A stretch of 64,000 nucleotides of DNA from Sphingobium sp. CR2-8 (GCF_035818615.1 NZ_JAYKZY010000001.1:598501-662500); one strand, 5' to 3'; positions 18,529-28,896 are shown, counted from the first letter of the stretch. Translations and numbers: made by a program. The notes: generated by a model not told the origin, from the letters alone.

Positions 18529-20406
18529 TCACCAGCCGAACACATAGCGTTCGCGCCGGACGTCCGCGCCTCCTCGCAAGGTGTTGCTGCCTGGAAGGAC
18601 GCCCGCCGCGACAATGCCGGTGGACACGCCGAAGGGGCCGAGCACATCGAGCTTGTGCCCGCGCGCGGCGAGGTCGGCGCGGACATCCTGCGGCACGCGA
18701 TCCTCTATTTCCAGCACGCCCGGCTCATCCTTTTTGATAGCGAAAGAGCCGTGGAAGTGATTGGAATTGATCCGCGGCGCTTCAATCGCGGCTTGGAGCG
18801 GCTGTCCATAACCGAGGACGCGCAGCAGCACGTTCATGATCTGCTGATCCTGATTGTCGCCACCCGGCGTGCCGATGGCGAGGAAGGGCGCGCCGTCCTT
18901 CATCACGATCGAGGGCGAAAGCGTCGTGCGGGGCCGCTTGCCTGGCGCGAGAACATTGGGGCTTTGCGGGTCGAGGTCGAACACGGTGAGGCGGTTGCTC
19001 ATCGGAACGCCGGTATCGCCGGGGATATAGGCACCTCCGAGCATCCAGCCGGAACTTGGGGTGCAGCTGAAAAGGTTTCCATCGCGATCCACCACCTCGA
19101 TCGCCGTGGTATCGGCCGTCGGGCGCGGCGGAGCTTTCAGCATATGCGGCGTGAAGACCGGGGTGGTGCGCGGCTTGCCCTCGAAAGCCCAGGGATCGCC
19201 GTAGCGATGCTCGAGCGACGCGCGCGGACCGATCTGTTTCGCGCGCGCGACGGCATAGCTTTTTGAGAGCAGCCCCTTCATCGGCACGGACGCGAAGTCG
19301 GGATCGCCGAAATACATGTTGCGATCGTCGAAGGCGAGCTTGATCAATTCCGCCACGATGTGGAGATAGTCGGCCGATCCCGGCGTCATCGCGGCAATGC
19401 CTGCCGCCTCGGCCATATTGAGCGCCATCAGCATGGCTGGCCCCTGGCTCCAGAAACCGCCCTTGCAGATGTCGTAGCCGAAGGCGCGGGTGGTGGCGGG
19501 CGCTTCGACCTTCCCCTTGTAGCGCGCGAGATCCTCGTAGCGCATCAGGCCGCCGTCGCGCTGCATTGCCGCGCCGATCCGCCGGGCTATGTCTCCCTTG
19601 TAGAAGGCGTCGCGTCCCGCCTGGATCGCGGCCTTGCGGTCCTTCGTCCTCGCATAGGCCGCTGCATCGGCGTCGGCGATGATCCGCATCGTGCGGGCCA
19701 AGTTCGGCTGGCGGAATATCTCGCCGGTGCGTGGCGGCTTTCCGTCGGGATAATAGGCCGCATAGGCGTCGGCCCATTTCGACGTTGCCTTCTGCTGGCT
19801 GGCGAAAACCTCGGCGAGGAAATTATACATGACGAACCCGTCAGCGAGTTCGATGGCTGGCTGCATCACCTGATGCAGCGTCATGGTACCGTTGAGTTGC
19901 AGCGCAAGCGCCATGGCGTCGACCATTGCCGGGATGGTGCCGCCATTGGGGCCGTTGCCGGGGATGACGCCCGCCGCCGCGAACCGATCCGGCGTGGCGA
20001 GCGCGGGGGCAGTCCCCTGCCCGTTCACCACGGACACCTTCCTTGCTTTCGCGTCATAGATGATCGTCGGCGCTTCCCCACCGAAGCCAAAATGGGAGAT
20101 TTCAGTGACCGCTGCGGCAAAGACGGCGGCGACACCGGCATCGGTCGCATTGCCGCCAGCCATCAACATGCGCGTGCCTGCCGCGACCGCATAATGGCGG
20201 CCTGCCGCGACGATGCCGAAATTGCCGACGATCTCAGGGCGCAGGGTCTCACCCGCACTTACCAATCTGGTTGGTTCGATGGCGGGCTTCGACTGTGTGA
20301 GGTTCTGGCCCAGCGCCTGTGCCTCCGTGCCCACCGCGAGGGCACCTGCGATGGTCAGAGTTGCAAGATCGCGACGTGAGAGGCCTATTTCAGGCGTATC
20401 GGTCAT
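18529..20406 (-). CDS. Gamma-glutamyltransferase-family hydrolase (Tat-exported) 1
   Basis: This 625-residue Ntn-hydrolase of the gamma-glutamyltranspeptidase family is made as one chain and self-cleaved before a Thr. The ATG at 20406 follows AGGGGAAAG and gives a twin-arginine signal (GLSRRDLATLTIAG). The early GGNATDAGVAA segment matches the family's GGNAxDAA motif. The cleavage/catalytic Thr is the first of TT in TADTTAIEVVD, about residue 433, and the glycine-rich GTPGGD and AIEAPR motifs follow. It probably hydrolyses or transfers gamma-glutamyl groups, or acts as a related acylase. It is divergent from the TBDR-GGT-amidohydrolase operon at 20847 and is likely functionally linked to it. 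Confidence 0.9.
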   Translation of the reverse strand: MTDTPEIGLSRRDLATLTIAGALAVGTEAQALGQNLTQSKPAIEPTRLVSAGETLRPEIVGNFGIVAAGRHYAVAAGTRMLMAGGNATDAGVAAVFAAAVTEISHFGFGGEAPTIIYDAKARKVSVVNGQGTAPALATPDRFAAAGVIPGNGPNGGTIPAMVDAMALALQLNGTMTLHQVMQPAIELADGFVMYNFLAEVFASQQKATSKWADAYAAYYPDGKPPRTGEIFRQPNLARTMRIIADADAAAYARTKDRKAAIQAGRDAFYKGDIARRIGAAMQRDGGLMRYEDLARYKGKVEAPATTRAFGYDICKGGFWSQGPAMLMALNMAEAAGIAAMTPGSADYLHIVAELIKLAFDDRNMYFGDPDFASVPMKGLLSKSYAVARAKQIGPRASLEHRYGDPWAFEGKPRTTPVFTPHMLKAPPRPTADTTAIEVVDRDGNLFSCTPSSGWMLGGAYIPGDTGVPMSNRLTVFDLDPQSPNVLAPGKRPRTTLSPSIVMKDGAPFLAIGTPGGDNQDQQIMNVLLRVLGYGQPLQAAIEAPRINSNHFHGSFAIKKDEPGVLEIEDRVPQDVRADLAARGHKLDVLGPFGVSTGIVAAGVLPGSNTLRGGADVRRERYVFGW

Positions 20407-20520
20407 GATGGCTTTCCCCTGTTGATGACCGGCGGCTTGCATGAAGGCATACTCTGGACCGGTTCGACCATAGATCAACGATAGGCGCCAATATGTCCGC
20501 CATCCATATGGGTTTTTCAA

Positions 20521-20846
20521 TATATTTCACAAATCTGTAAAGTTGGATGGCGGAAATTGCGCACTCATCAGTTTCTAGTTTTCAAGAGCGGGTGTCGCAG
20601 CGGGGTGACAGGCGCGACCCGGGGGCTTTGTCGCCCCTTCAGAACTCGCATGCAGGAGATGATGTCGGCACTCTATTTCGTGGGGGTTCGCTGATGCACT
20701 GCCCGGATTTCGAGAATGACGATCGCGCCGCCTGCACTGTGTGCGGGCATGATAATGCGTTCGCCCGGATGCCCAGCGTGAAACATCCCTACGGCGCAGG
20801 ATGGCCCTGACGGGAAAGGCGCTCAGCATAGCAGGGGAACAGCAGC
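20521..20846. other. Divergent intergenic region, no supported gene
   Basis: About 330 bases lie between the minus-strand GGT gene and the plus-strand TBDR, and should hold both promoters. Short open frames on both strands have no recognisable content and I reject them as genes. The AT-rich stretch at 20510-20545 is the best candidate for promoter elements, but I could not assign a specific -35/-10 pair. Confidence 0.4.
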
Positions 20847-23800
20847 ATGAGGGTCAAGGTTACAGCCAGACAGTTACGGATACTCGCAGGGGCAAGTCTC
20901 AGCGCCCTCACCATCGGAAGCGCTGTCGCGCAAACCACCCATGACGTCGCGCCGCAAGCGGAGGAGCCAGTCGGCGCGGAAATCGTCGTCATCGGCTCGC
21001 AGATCAAGGGCGCGAATACCGCCGGCGCATTGCCCGTCAGCGTGGTTGGCGAACAACAGATCGAGGCCGTCGCCGCCGTATCCGGCGCGGACCTGTTCCG
21101 GTCTATCCCGCAACTGGGCGGCGTCACCTTCAACGAACAGGTGCTGGGCGGTGGTAACGCCAATGCGGCGCGCGGCGACGTATCGACAGTCTCGCTGCGC
21201 GGCCTGGGCCAAGGCAACACGCTGCTGCTCATAAACGGTCGGCGCACGGTTCTGCACCCTACGTCTCAGGCGATCACCGGCGTCATCGATTCCGGCGTGC
21301 CTACCTTCGGTTACAACGCCAACACCATCCCGGTAGGCAATATATCCCGCGTCGAAGTGCTGCGAGACGGCGCGGCGGCACTCTACGGGTCGGACGCGGT
21401 GGCGGGCGTCGTCAACAACGTCCTCAATTCCGACTATAAGGGCGCGAAGTTCGACATCCAATATGGCGGCGCGGAGGGCACCAGCCTGCGCGAACTTGCA
21501 GTCAACGGCCTGGTGGGCGCGGACTTTGCGGAAGGACGCGGTAACATCTCGCTCTTCGCCGGATATGCGCGCAAGTCGAAGCTGTACCTTGCCGATCAGG
21601 ACTATACCGCTTTTGCCGATCGGCGATCGCTGGTCGCGGGCACGCCCTTCGCCAACGTCAACGCCTTCAACAGCACCGGAACGGCGACGCCATGGGGCAC
21701 ATTCCGGGCGCTTGGCACCACACCAAGCGCCAATGGCATCGTCACGTTCCTCAACCGCAGCGTCGCGAGCGGCGCCACCGCCTTCACCAACGCGTCGGGC
21801 CAGTGGCACATCCAGCCCAACGGCAACAGCGGCTGCCGCATCGGCGCAGGCACGCCGGGCATGTGCTATGACGACGGCAATGGCGTCACGGAAATGGCGA
21901 CGGTCGATTCCAACCTGCGCTTCGATTCCCCCGGTACGTTCAAGGATCTGACAACTCAGCCGTCCGTCCGTCGCATCAATCTTTTCGCCAACGCGCATTT
22001 CGACCTGACCGACAATCTGACCTTGTTCGGCGAAGCGGGCTTCTATCGCGGCGTTACTCATGCGACGATCGGCGCGCCCGGATCGCTGGCGAACATCCCC
22101 ATCACCGTTGCGGCCAACGCCTATTGGAACCCGTTGGGGCCGGTGGGATCCGTCAATCGCCTTCCGGGCCTGTCGACCGCCATCGTGCCTGCGACCGGCC
22201 TGCCCGTGCAGATCACGGCGCTAAGCTACGTCGATGTCGGATCGCGCCCGGTCGACGTCACCAATTATCAGTATCGTTTCCTGGGCGGCCTGCGCGGCAA
22301 TATCGGCGACTGGGATTTCGACAGCGCGGCGCTCTACACCTGGGCGACGGCGGCGGACACGCAGCGGAATTTTTCCAACACGCTGCTGCAACGGGCAATC
22401 AACCGGACGACGCCCGACGCCTATAATCCGTTCAACGGGGGTTGCGTCGATACGCCATCGATCGGCGATTGCACACCCAACAGCCAGGCGACGATCGACA
22501 GCTTCATGATCGAAGCGACACGCCGCACGCGCACCAGCCTTGCGCTGGCGGACTTCAAGATCTCGAACAATGATCTTATCGGCCTTTGGGGCGGCAACAG
22601 CATCGGCATCGCGGCGGGCATCGAATATCGGCGCGAAACCTATCACGACGACCGATCGCCCTATCAGGGCGGCATCGCAGGGGTCGACACTACCTACACC
22701 GATGCCGTCACCGGGATCTTCTACGGATCGGACCTGGGTGGTGCGAGCCCGTCGCCCGACGTGCGCGGCAAGCGCAACGTCAAGTCCGCCTATGCCGAAC
22801 TGGCCATCCCGATCTTCAGCCCGGAAATGGAAGTGCCCTTCTTCCGCTCGCTCGAATTCCAGGTCGCGGGCCGCTACGAGGATTATAGCGACGTCGGATC
22901 GGTGGCGAAGCCCAAGATCGCCGGGTCGTGGGAACTGCTGGAAGGGATGCGCCTGCGCGGTTCCTGGTCGCAGGGCTTTCGTGCGCCCAATCTGGAGGTC
23001 ATCAATACCTCGACCCTCGACCGCGTGAACACGGGCATCGACTATGTCCTGTGCGAGGCGGATGTCCGCGCCCGGCGCATAGCCAACTTCTCGCAATGCG
23101 CGCGCAGCATATCCGTCCTGCGGCGCAGCGGCGGCAACCCGGCATTGAAGCCCGAGGAATCGACAAGCTGGAGCTTTGGCGCGGTTTTCTCGCCGCCGCT
23201 GGGTGAGGGCTGGGGCAAGGTCACCTTCACCGTCGATCGCTGGAAAATCCAGCAGAAGAACGTCGTCGGTCTGCTCGACTATCAGAATGCGCTGAACCTC
23301 GACTATCTGCAGCGCACGCAGGGGAGCACAAATCCCAACGTGGTGCGGCGCGCGCCGACCCAGACCGACATCGACCTTTCCACCGGGACCGGTCTCGCGC
23401 CGGTGGGCGAATTGCTCTACGTCGTTGCCAACTTCCAGAACCTGCTGCCGGTGACGGTGCAGGGGATCGACTTCGGCCTCGACTATTATCTGCCCACTGC
23501 CGCACTCGGGACATTCTCGTTCAACGTCAACGCGTCCCGCCTCATCAGCTATTTCGTGGCTGCGCCTGCCCCGGTACAGCAGGTGATCGACGCGCAGCGG
23601 GCGGGCGAGATCAGCGCGTTGGTGCCGGTGCAGGGTGGCGGCGACGTGATCGGCCGAGACGGTCAGCCGCGCTGGCGCATATCCGCTACGCTCGACTGGA
23701 CGATGGGGCCGGTCAAGATTGGCGCCTTCACCCAGTTCATCGACGATGTGTATGAAAATGCCGTGTTCGACGCGAACAACAGCAAATTCGTGGTGAAAGG

Positions 23801-23990
23801 GCAGACGACGGTCAATCTGTTCGCGCAATATACGTTCAAGAATGACGGGCCGCTCAACGGCACGTCGATTCAGATCGGCGCGCGCAACATCTTCGACAAG
23901 GATCCACCGCTCTCTTCGGCCGGATATCTGTCGAGCGTCTACACACCGCAGGCGCGCTATTGGTACACCAACATCAAGAAGAGCTTCTGA
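20847..23990 (+). CDS. TonB-dependent receptor (peptide-scavenging locus 2)
   Basis: This is a 1047-residue outer-membrane receptor. The signal peptide (LAGASLSALTIGSAVAQ) is followed by EIVVIGSQIKGA, plug motifs NTLLLINGRRTVLHPTSQ and [18 protein letters not shown], and a barrel ending ARYWYTNIKKSF. It is a close paralogue of the receptor at 4017-7037 along its whole length, including TPDAYN, FRAPNLE and PPLSSAGY, so the two loci probably arose by duplication and import related compounds. It is followed by a hairpin, a second gamma-glutamyltransferase and an amidohydrolase. The predicted substrate class is peptides or gamma-glutamyl compounds, by context only. Confidence 0.95.
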   Translation: MRVKVTARQLRILAGASLSALTIGSAVAQTTHDVAPQAEEPVGAEIVVIGSQIKGANTAGALPVSVVGEQQIEAVAAVSGADLFRSIPQLGGVTFNEQVLGGGNANAARGDVSTVSLRGLGQGNTLLLINGRRTVLHPTSQAITGVIDSGVPTFGYNANTIPVGNISRVEVLRDGAAALYGSDAVAGVVNNVLNSDYKGAKFDIQYGGAEGTSLRELAVNGLVGADFAEGRGNISLFAGYARKSKLYLADQDYTAFADRRSLVAGTPFANVNAFNSTGTATPWGTFRALGTTPSANGIVTFLNRSVASGATAFTNASGQWHIQPNGNSGCRIGAGTPGMCYDDGNGVTEMATVDSNLRFDSPGTFKDLTTQPSVRRINLFANAHFDLTDNLTLFGEAGFYRGVTHATIGAPGSLANIPITVAANAYWNPLGPVGSVNRLPGLSTAIVPATGLPVQITALSYVDVGSRPVDVTNYQYRFLGGLRGNIGDWDFDSAALYTWATAADTQRNFSNTLLQRAINRTTPDAYNPFNGGCVDTPSIGDCTPNSQATIDSFMIEATRRTRTSLALADFKISNNDLIGLWGGNSIGIAAGIEYRRETYHDDRSPYQGGIAGVDTTYTDAVTGIFYGSDLGGASPSPDVRGKRNVKSAYAELAIPIFSPEMEVPFFRSLEFQVAGRYEDYSDVGSVAKPKIAGSWELLEGMRLRGSWSQGFRAPNLEVINTSTLDRVNTGIDYVLCEADVRARRIANFSQCARSISVLRRSGGNPALKPEESTSWSFGAVFSPPLGEGWGKVTFTVDRWKIQQKNVVGLLDYQNALNLDYLQRTQGSTNPNVVRRAPTQTDIDLSTGTGLAPVGELLYVVANFQNLLPVTVQGIDFGLDYYLPTAALGTFSFNVNASRLISYFVAAPAPVQQVIDAQRAGEISALVPVQGGGDVIGRDGQPRWRISATLDWTMGPVKIGAFTQFIDDVYENAVFDANNSKFVVKGQTTVNLFAQYTFKNDGPLNGTSIQIGARNIFDKDPPLSSAGYLSSVYTPQARYWYTNIKKSF

Positions 23991-23995
23991 GCCGA

Positions 23996-24022
23996 GAGGG
24001 AGGGCGAGAGCTGCCCTCCCTC
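23996..24022 (+). terminator. Perfect 10-bp hairpin between TBDR and GGT genes
   Basis: GAGGGAGGGC (23996-24005) pairs with GCCCTCCCTC (24013-24022) around a seven-base loop directly after the receptor stop. No T-run follows. It is probably a transcript-stabilising or attenuating hairpin that lets the receptor be expressed above the enzymes. Confidence 0.55.
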
Positions 24023-24043
24023 CCGTCAGGCGCAAGGATCATC

Positions 24044-25900
24044 ATGTCGGATCGCGATTTTTCAGCAACGAGCCTTCATCGCCGCGCGCTTCTGACGGCG
24101 GGGCTGGCGGGCGTCGGCCTCGCTGCCCTACCCCGCCCGCTACTGGCGCAATCGGGTTCGCGCGCTCCCGATGCGCCCCGATCGGGCGGAGCCAGCGTCG
24201 CCGCGCATCGTGTCGAAGTGCCGATGCCCCATGGTGGCGTTACCGCCGGTCATCCGCTTGCCGCGATGGCGGGCACGCGCATGTTGATACAGGGCGGCAC
24301 GGCGGCGGACGCGGTCATTGCGGCGATGGCGGTGATGAACGTCGTCGAACCCTGGGCGTCGAGCGCGGGTGGCAACGGTTTTGCCACTTGCCTCGACCGC
24401 AGGAGCGGAGCGGTCCACTCGCTCGCCTTCACGGGCGGCGCGCCCCGACTGCTCGATCCGGAGGACGATGCGGCAGCGCTCGACCATGGGCCTAAGGCGC
24501 TGACGGTGCCCGGCGCGTTCGGTGGTTGGATCGCGCTGGCCCGGCGCTTTGGCCGGCTGCCTCTGTCGGTACTGCTGGAACCAGCGATCGGCTATGCGCG
24601 CGACGGGCATCCGCTTGATCCGTCGATCGCGGCCTTCATCACCCGTGCGCAAAAGACGCTGGCGCTCTATCCGACCAGCGCCGCCATCTTCTTGCCCGGT
24701 GGCAAGCCGCCAGCGCCGCGTTCCATCTTCCGCAATCCCGATCTGGCGCGAACGCTCCAGTCCCTGGCGGACGCGGAAACCAGGGCGCTGAAGGGCGGCG
24801 CGGATCGCGATCGCGCGCTTCAGGCCGCCTATGATTATTTCTACACCGGTCCGATCGCGCAGGAATTTGCGCGCTTCTCGGCCGCGACCGGCGGCTGGCT
24901 GCGGCTCGACGATCTCAAAGCCTATCGGCCGCGCTGGGACAAGCCGGTCACGACCAGCTATCGCGGCCTCGACGTCTATTGCAGTCCGCTCACGTCGCGC
25001 ACCGGCCTGGAAGTCTGCGAGCAGTTAAATCTTGTCGAAGGGTTCGATCTTGCCTCCCTGCCGGCGGACGATCCGCGCCTGACCCATCTGCTGATCGAGG
25101 CGATCAAGGTCGCCAAGGCGGACGTCTATAAATATGCCGCCGATCCGCGCTTCAGCCAGACTCCGGTGGACGCACTGCTGTCGAAGGCATTCGCCGCGCA
25201 ACGCCGCAAGCTGATCGATCCTGCGCGGGCGGGCGTCTATCCCGAAGGCGGCGCACCGAAGCTCGCAGGGTGGAAGGGCAGCCCCCTTGCAACGATGGGC
25301 GATGACCATACACGCGGCGGTGACACGACCAGCCTGTCCGCCGTCGATGCAGACGGCAATGCGATCGCGGTCACGACGACGGTGGGCGGGGGCTTTGGCA
25401 CCTTTCTCGTCATGGGCAACACCGGAATCCTATTCAACAATGGCTTGCGGCTGGGATCGACCGCGCCCTATCCCGACCATCCCAATATGCGCGCGCCGGC
25501 CAAGGTGCCGTTGCTGGGCAATGGCCCCACGATCGTGCTCGACAAGGGTCGGCTGAAGCTCGTCTTCGGCTCACCCGGTGGAGAGACGATCGGGCAGACG
25601 CAGTTCCAGTTTCTGGTCAACGCGATCGACCGGCAGATGCCGATCCAGGCCGCGATCGAAGCGCCGCGCTTCGCGATCGACGCCGATCCCAATTTCTACA
25701 AACCGGGCGCCGCGATTACGGTGCAGGCCGAAGGCCGCTTTGCGCCCGCTGTGCTGGAGGGGCTGACGGCTATGGGTCACATGGTCGAGCGGGTAGGGCC
25801 ATACGCGATCGGCAGCGTGCAGGGGATCATGGTCGATCCGTCCGACGCGCGGATGGCGGGCGCAGACCCGCGCCGCATGGGATATGCGGTCGGATATTGA
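24044..25900 (+). CDS. Gamma-glutamyltransferase-family hydrolase 2
   Basis: This is a 618-residue GGT-family Ntn-hydrolase. The start at ATG 24044 gives an N-terminus with LHRRALLTAGLAGVGLAALP, a Tat-like or Sec signal ending LLAQSG. The family's GGxAxDA motif is present as GGTAADAVIAAM, and the nucleophile region is GDTTSLSAVDADGNAIAVT, with the first Thr of TT the predicted cleavage site. The later GSPGGETIGQ and AIEAPRF motifs are conserved. It is only distantly similar to the GGT at 18529-20406, so the two probably differ in substrate. It lies 53 bp after the receptor and 34 bp before the amidohydrolase gene. Confidence 0.9.
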   Translation: MSDRDFSATSLHRRALLTAGLAGVGLAALPRPLLAQSGSRAPDAPRSGGASVAAHRVEVPMPHGGVTAGHPLAAMAGTRMLIQGGTAADAVIAAMAVMNVVEPWASSAGGNGFATCLDRRSGAVHSLAFTGGAPRLLDPEDDAAALDHGPKALTVPGAFGGWIALARRFGRLPLSVLLEPAIGYARDGHPLDPSIAAFITRAQKTLALYPTSAAIFLPGGKPPAPRSIFRNPDLARTLQSLADAETRALKGGADRDRALQAAYDYFYTGPIAQEFARFSAATGGWLRLDDLKAYRPRWDKPVTTSYRGLDVYCSPLTSRTGLEVCEQLNLVEGFDLASLPADDPRLTHLLIEAIKVAKADVYKYAADPRFSQTPVDALLSKAFAAQRRKLIDPARAGVYPEGGAPKLAGWKGSPLATMGDDHTRGGDTTSLSAVDADGNAIAVTTTVGGGFGTFLVMGNTGILFNNGLRLGSTAPYPDHPNMRAPAKVPLLGNGPTIVLDKGRLKLVFGSPGGETIGQTQFQFLVNAIDRQMPIQAAIEAPRFAIDADPNFYKPGAAITVQAEGRFAPAVLEGLTAMGHMVERVGPYAIGSVQGIMVDPSDARMAGADPRRMGYAVGY

Positions 25901-25934
25901 AACAGCGACAGCCAAAGTGACAGGGAAGCAGGGC

Positions 25935-28877
25935 ATGCGGAAATCACTGAAATCAGCCCTTGGCGCATTGCTGTTATGCGGCGCGCCGATCGTCCATGCC
26001 GCGCCCGCCAACCTTCCTCCTCCGGGCGGCGAGCGACCTGTCGCTTTCGATGTCCACGAAGGCACGTCGATGGCGGTGTCCGTCTCGCCCGACGGCAAGT
26101 GGCTGGCAGTCGATCTTCAGGGTAGCCTCTGGATCATCCCGGCCAAGGGCGGAAAGGCGGTGCGGATCACCGACTATTTCAACGATGCCCGCCAACCAGT
26201 CTGGGCGCCGGACGGCAAGTCGCTGGCCTATTTCGCCTATCGCGAGGGCGGTTATGACCTTTGGTCGGTCAAACCCGACGGCAGCGACGCGCGCAAGCTG
26301 ACACAGGGTGCCTATGACGATCGCGAACCGGCCTTCTCCCCGGATGGACGCATGATCGCCTTCTCGTCCGACCGCAGCGGCAATTACGACATCTGGACTC
26401 TCGATGTGGCGTCGGGCGCGACCACGCAGGTCAGCAGGAACCCCCGCGAAGACCGGATGCCCACATGGTCACAGGATGGCGCGCGCATCGCCTATTCCGG
26501 CGCCGATGGCGCAAAGACCGGGTTGTTCGCGACGACGCTGGCGACCGGAACCGAAGCCCATCTCCAAGATGTGAAGGGCAAGGTCGACGCGCCCTCCTTT
26601 GGGCCCAAGGGTGAACTCGCCTATGTCGTGCAGGATGCGAGCGGCAGTCGGCTGGAGATCGACGGGACGGCGGTAAGCGGGACGGAGAATGTCTTTCCCT
26701 TCCGCATATCGTGGGGAAAGTCCGGCTATTATTATGTGTCCGACGGCAAGCTGCGTCACCGGACCGGCGCGAAAATCGCGACCATCCCCTTCTCCGCCAC
26801 CCTCGAATATGTGAAGCCGCAATATCCCCGTGCGCGACGCGATTGGGACAGCGACGCACCGCGCAAGGCGCTGGGCATCGTCCACCCGACTATCTCGCCG
26901 GACGGTAGCCGCATCGCCTTCGTCGCGCTGGGCGACCTCTACCTGATGTCGTCCAAGGGGGGCACGCCGGAAAATCTCACCAAGGACGGCGCGCTCGACG
27001 CCGACCCGGCCTGGTCGCCCGATGGCACGCAGATCGTTTATACGTCCGACAAGGGCGGCGGCTTGCCCCAGCTTTGGATACGCGATCTCGCAAGCGGCAA
27101 GGATCGCCGCTTGACGAGCATCGACACACAGCCGCTCGGTGCGGCCTGGTCACCGGACGGCAAGCGCATCGCTTATATCGACGTGGACGGACGCTGGGGC
27201 GTGGCAGGCGTGTGCATCATCGACGTGGCAACCGGCAAGATCACGCGGTTGCAGGGATCGCTTGGCCAGCCGGGCAGCCCCAGTTGGTCAGCCGATGGCA
27301 AATATGTGGCCATCAGCCTCTCCTACAATTATTCCAACAGCTTCCGTGAAGGCACCAACCAGGTCTACGTCATCCCGGCAGATGGCAAGGGCGAGCCCTT
27401 CTGGCAGATTCCGGAAGCAAATATGTCGATGGATACGCGCGGCGGCGGCGGCCCCACCTGGTCGCCCGACGGCACCAAGATGGCGGCGATCTACGAAGGG
27501 CTGCTGAAGGTCTGGCCGGTCGATCCTGACGGGAAGCCGATGGGACCGCCGCGCAGCTATAGCGCCGAGATCGCCTATTTCCCGACATGGACGTCGGATT
27601 CCAGAACGATCCTCTATCAGTCCGCAGACAAGATGCGAACAGTCGATCTGGAAACCGGCAAGGTAACGGAGGTGCCGCTCGACCTGACCTATCGCCTTGC
27701 GAAGCCAAGTGGGCGGACGATCATCCACGTCAGCAACCTCGTAGACTCGGTGCGCGACGAGACACAGCATGACAAGGACATCGTCGTCGAAGGCAACCGC
27801 ATCGTCGCGGTGCAGGATCATGACCCCGCGCTCCATGCGACGGGCAAGCTGGTGGACGGCACGGGCCTTACCGCGATTCCCGGCCTCATAGAACATCACA
27901 GCCATGTGCAGAAGGATTTCGGCGCAAACCAGCATAAGGCGTGGCTTGCCTATGGCATCACCACCGTCCGCGATCCGGGTGCGCAGGTCTATGACGGGCT
28001 GGAGGATCGCGAGGCGAGCGAGGCTGGCGTGCGCATCGGGCCGCGCATCTATACCGGCAGTTCGCTAATGGAATGGCAGCGCGTCTATTACAAGATGGGC
28101 ATCGCCGTCTCCAGCCCCGCCCACCTCGAACGCGAGCTGGAGCGCATCCGGCTGCTCAAATATGACATGATGAAAAGCTATGTCCGCATGCCCGATCTCT
28201 ACCAGCGGCGCATCGTGGAGGCGGCGCATGCCATGGGTATCCCGGTGTCAGGCCATGAAATCTATCCTGCCGCCTATAGCGGGGTCGACGCGACCGAGCA
28301 TCTGGGGGCGACCAGCCGCCGCGGCTATTCGCCCAAGCAGGGTCCGATGGGGATAGCCTATGAGGATGTGATCCAGTTGTTCGCGCGCAGTGGCCGTACG
28401 CTGACGCCGACCATGTTCGGCTCGCTCGCAGGCTATCTGGAGAAGCATCCCGACTATCTCGACGATCCGCGCGTCAACCTCTATCCTGTCTGGGCACAAA
28501 AGTCGGTGCGCGATCAGGACCCGATGGCGGTGATGCTTCGGCCACTTATGGCGGGCAGCCTCAAATCCTTGAAGGCGATGTATGACGCAGGCACTTTCGT
28601 CACCGCAGGCACCGACACGATCATCGCGACCAACCTTCATGCGGAGATTGCATCCTATGTCGATGCCGGACTGACGCCATTCCAAGCGCTTCAGACGGCG
28701 ACCGTCAACAGTGCAAAGGATCTGTTACTAGATGCAGGTACGCTGGAAGCAGGAAAGCTCGCAGACATCGTGCTGTTGAACGGCGACCCGCGCGCCGACA
28801 TCGCCAATACGTTCAAGGTGGCAAAGGTTATGGCAAACGGATATGTCTTTGACTTGCAAGATTTAATATCTCAGTAG
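25935..28877 (+). CDS. Exported beta-propeller (PD40/TolB-like) amidohydrolase
   Basis: This is a 980-residue two-part enzyme. After a signal peptide (SALGALLLCGAPIVHAA), about 600 residues contain repeated blades of the SPDGKWLA / WSPDGTQIVY type (PD40/TolB propeller). The C-terminal third is an amidohydrolase with GLIEHHSHVQKDFG, the ATEHLG His and the Asp of TAGTDTI, ending in the usual ADIVLLNGDP strand. The ATG at 25935 is preferred over one at 25884, which would overlap the GGT gene. Tricorn-like propellers gate access to peptidase sites, so it probably cleaves dipeptides or peptide amides released by the neighbouring enzymes. It is the last gene of the operon. Confidence 0.9.
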   Translation: MRKSLKSALGALLLCGAPIVHAAPANLPPPGGERPVAFDVHEGTSMAVSVSPDGKWLAVDLQGSLWIIPAKGGKAVRITDYFNDARQPVWAPDGKSLAYFAYREGGYDLWSVKPDGSDARKLTQGAYDDREPAFSPDGRMIAFSSDRSGNYDIWTLDVASGATTQVSRNPREDRMPTWSQDGARIAYSGADGAKTGLFATTLATGTEAHLQDVKGKVDAPSFGPKGELAYVVQDASGSRLEIDGTAVSGTENVFPFRISWGKSGYYYVSDGKLRHRTGAKIATIPFSATLEYVKPQYPRARRDWDSDAPRKALGIVHPTISPDGSRIAFVALGDLYLMSSKGGTPENLTKDGALDADPAWSPDGTQIVYTSDKGGGLPQLWIRDLASGKDRRLTSIDTQPLGAAWSPDGKRIAYIDVDGRWGVAGVCIIDVATGKITRLQGSLGQPGSPSWSADGKYVAISLSYNYSNSFREGTNQVYVIPADGKGEPFWQIPEANMSMDTRGGGGPTWSPDGTKMAAIYEGLLKVWPVDPDGKPMGPPRSYSAEIAYFPTWTSDSRTILYQSADKMRTVDLETGKVTEVPLDLTYRLAKPSGRTIIHVSNLVDSVRDETQHDKDIVVEGNRIVAVQDHDPALHATGKLVDGTGLTAIPGLIEHHSHVQKDFGANQHKAWLAYGITTVRDPGAQVYDGLEDREASEAGVRIGPRIYTGSSLMEWQRVYYKMGIAVSSPAHLERELERIRLLKYDMMKSYVRMPDLYQRRIVEAAHAMGIPVSGHEIYPAAYSGVDATEHLGATSRRGYSPKQGPMGIAYEDVIQLFARSGRTLTPTMFGSLAGYLEKHPDYLDDPRVNLYPVWAQKSVRDQDPMAVMLRPLMAGSLKSLKAMYDAGTFVTAGTDTIIATNLHAEIASYVDAGLTPFQALQTATVNSAKDLLLDAGTLEAGKLADIVLLNGDPRADIANTFKVAKVMANGYVFDLQDLISQ

Positions 28878-28896
28878 TTTTGAAATTACACCTTTG

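Noticed and set aside
20547..20810. Short plus-strand open frame (87 codons) between GGT and TBDR
   Set aside because: No family resemblance, no convincing ribosome site, and it occupies the expected divergent promoter region.
22221..24035. Minus-strand open frame of 604 codons opposite the second TBDR
   Set aside because: Antisense shadow with no domain; the plus-strand receptor is complete.
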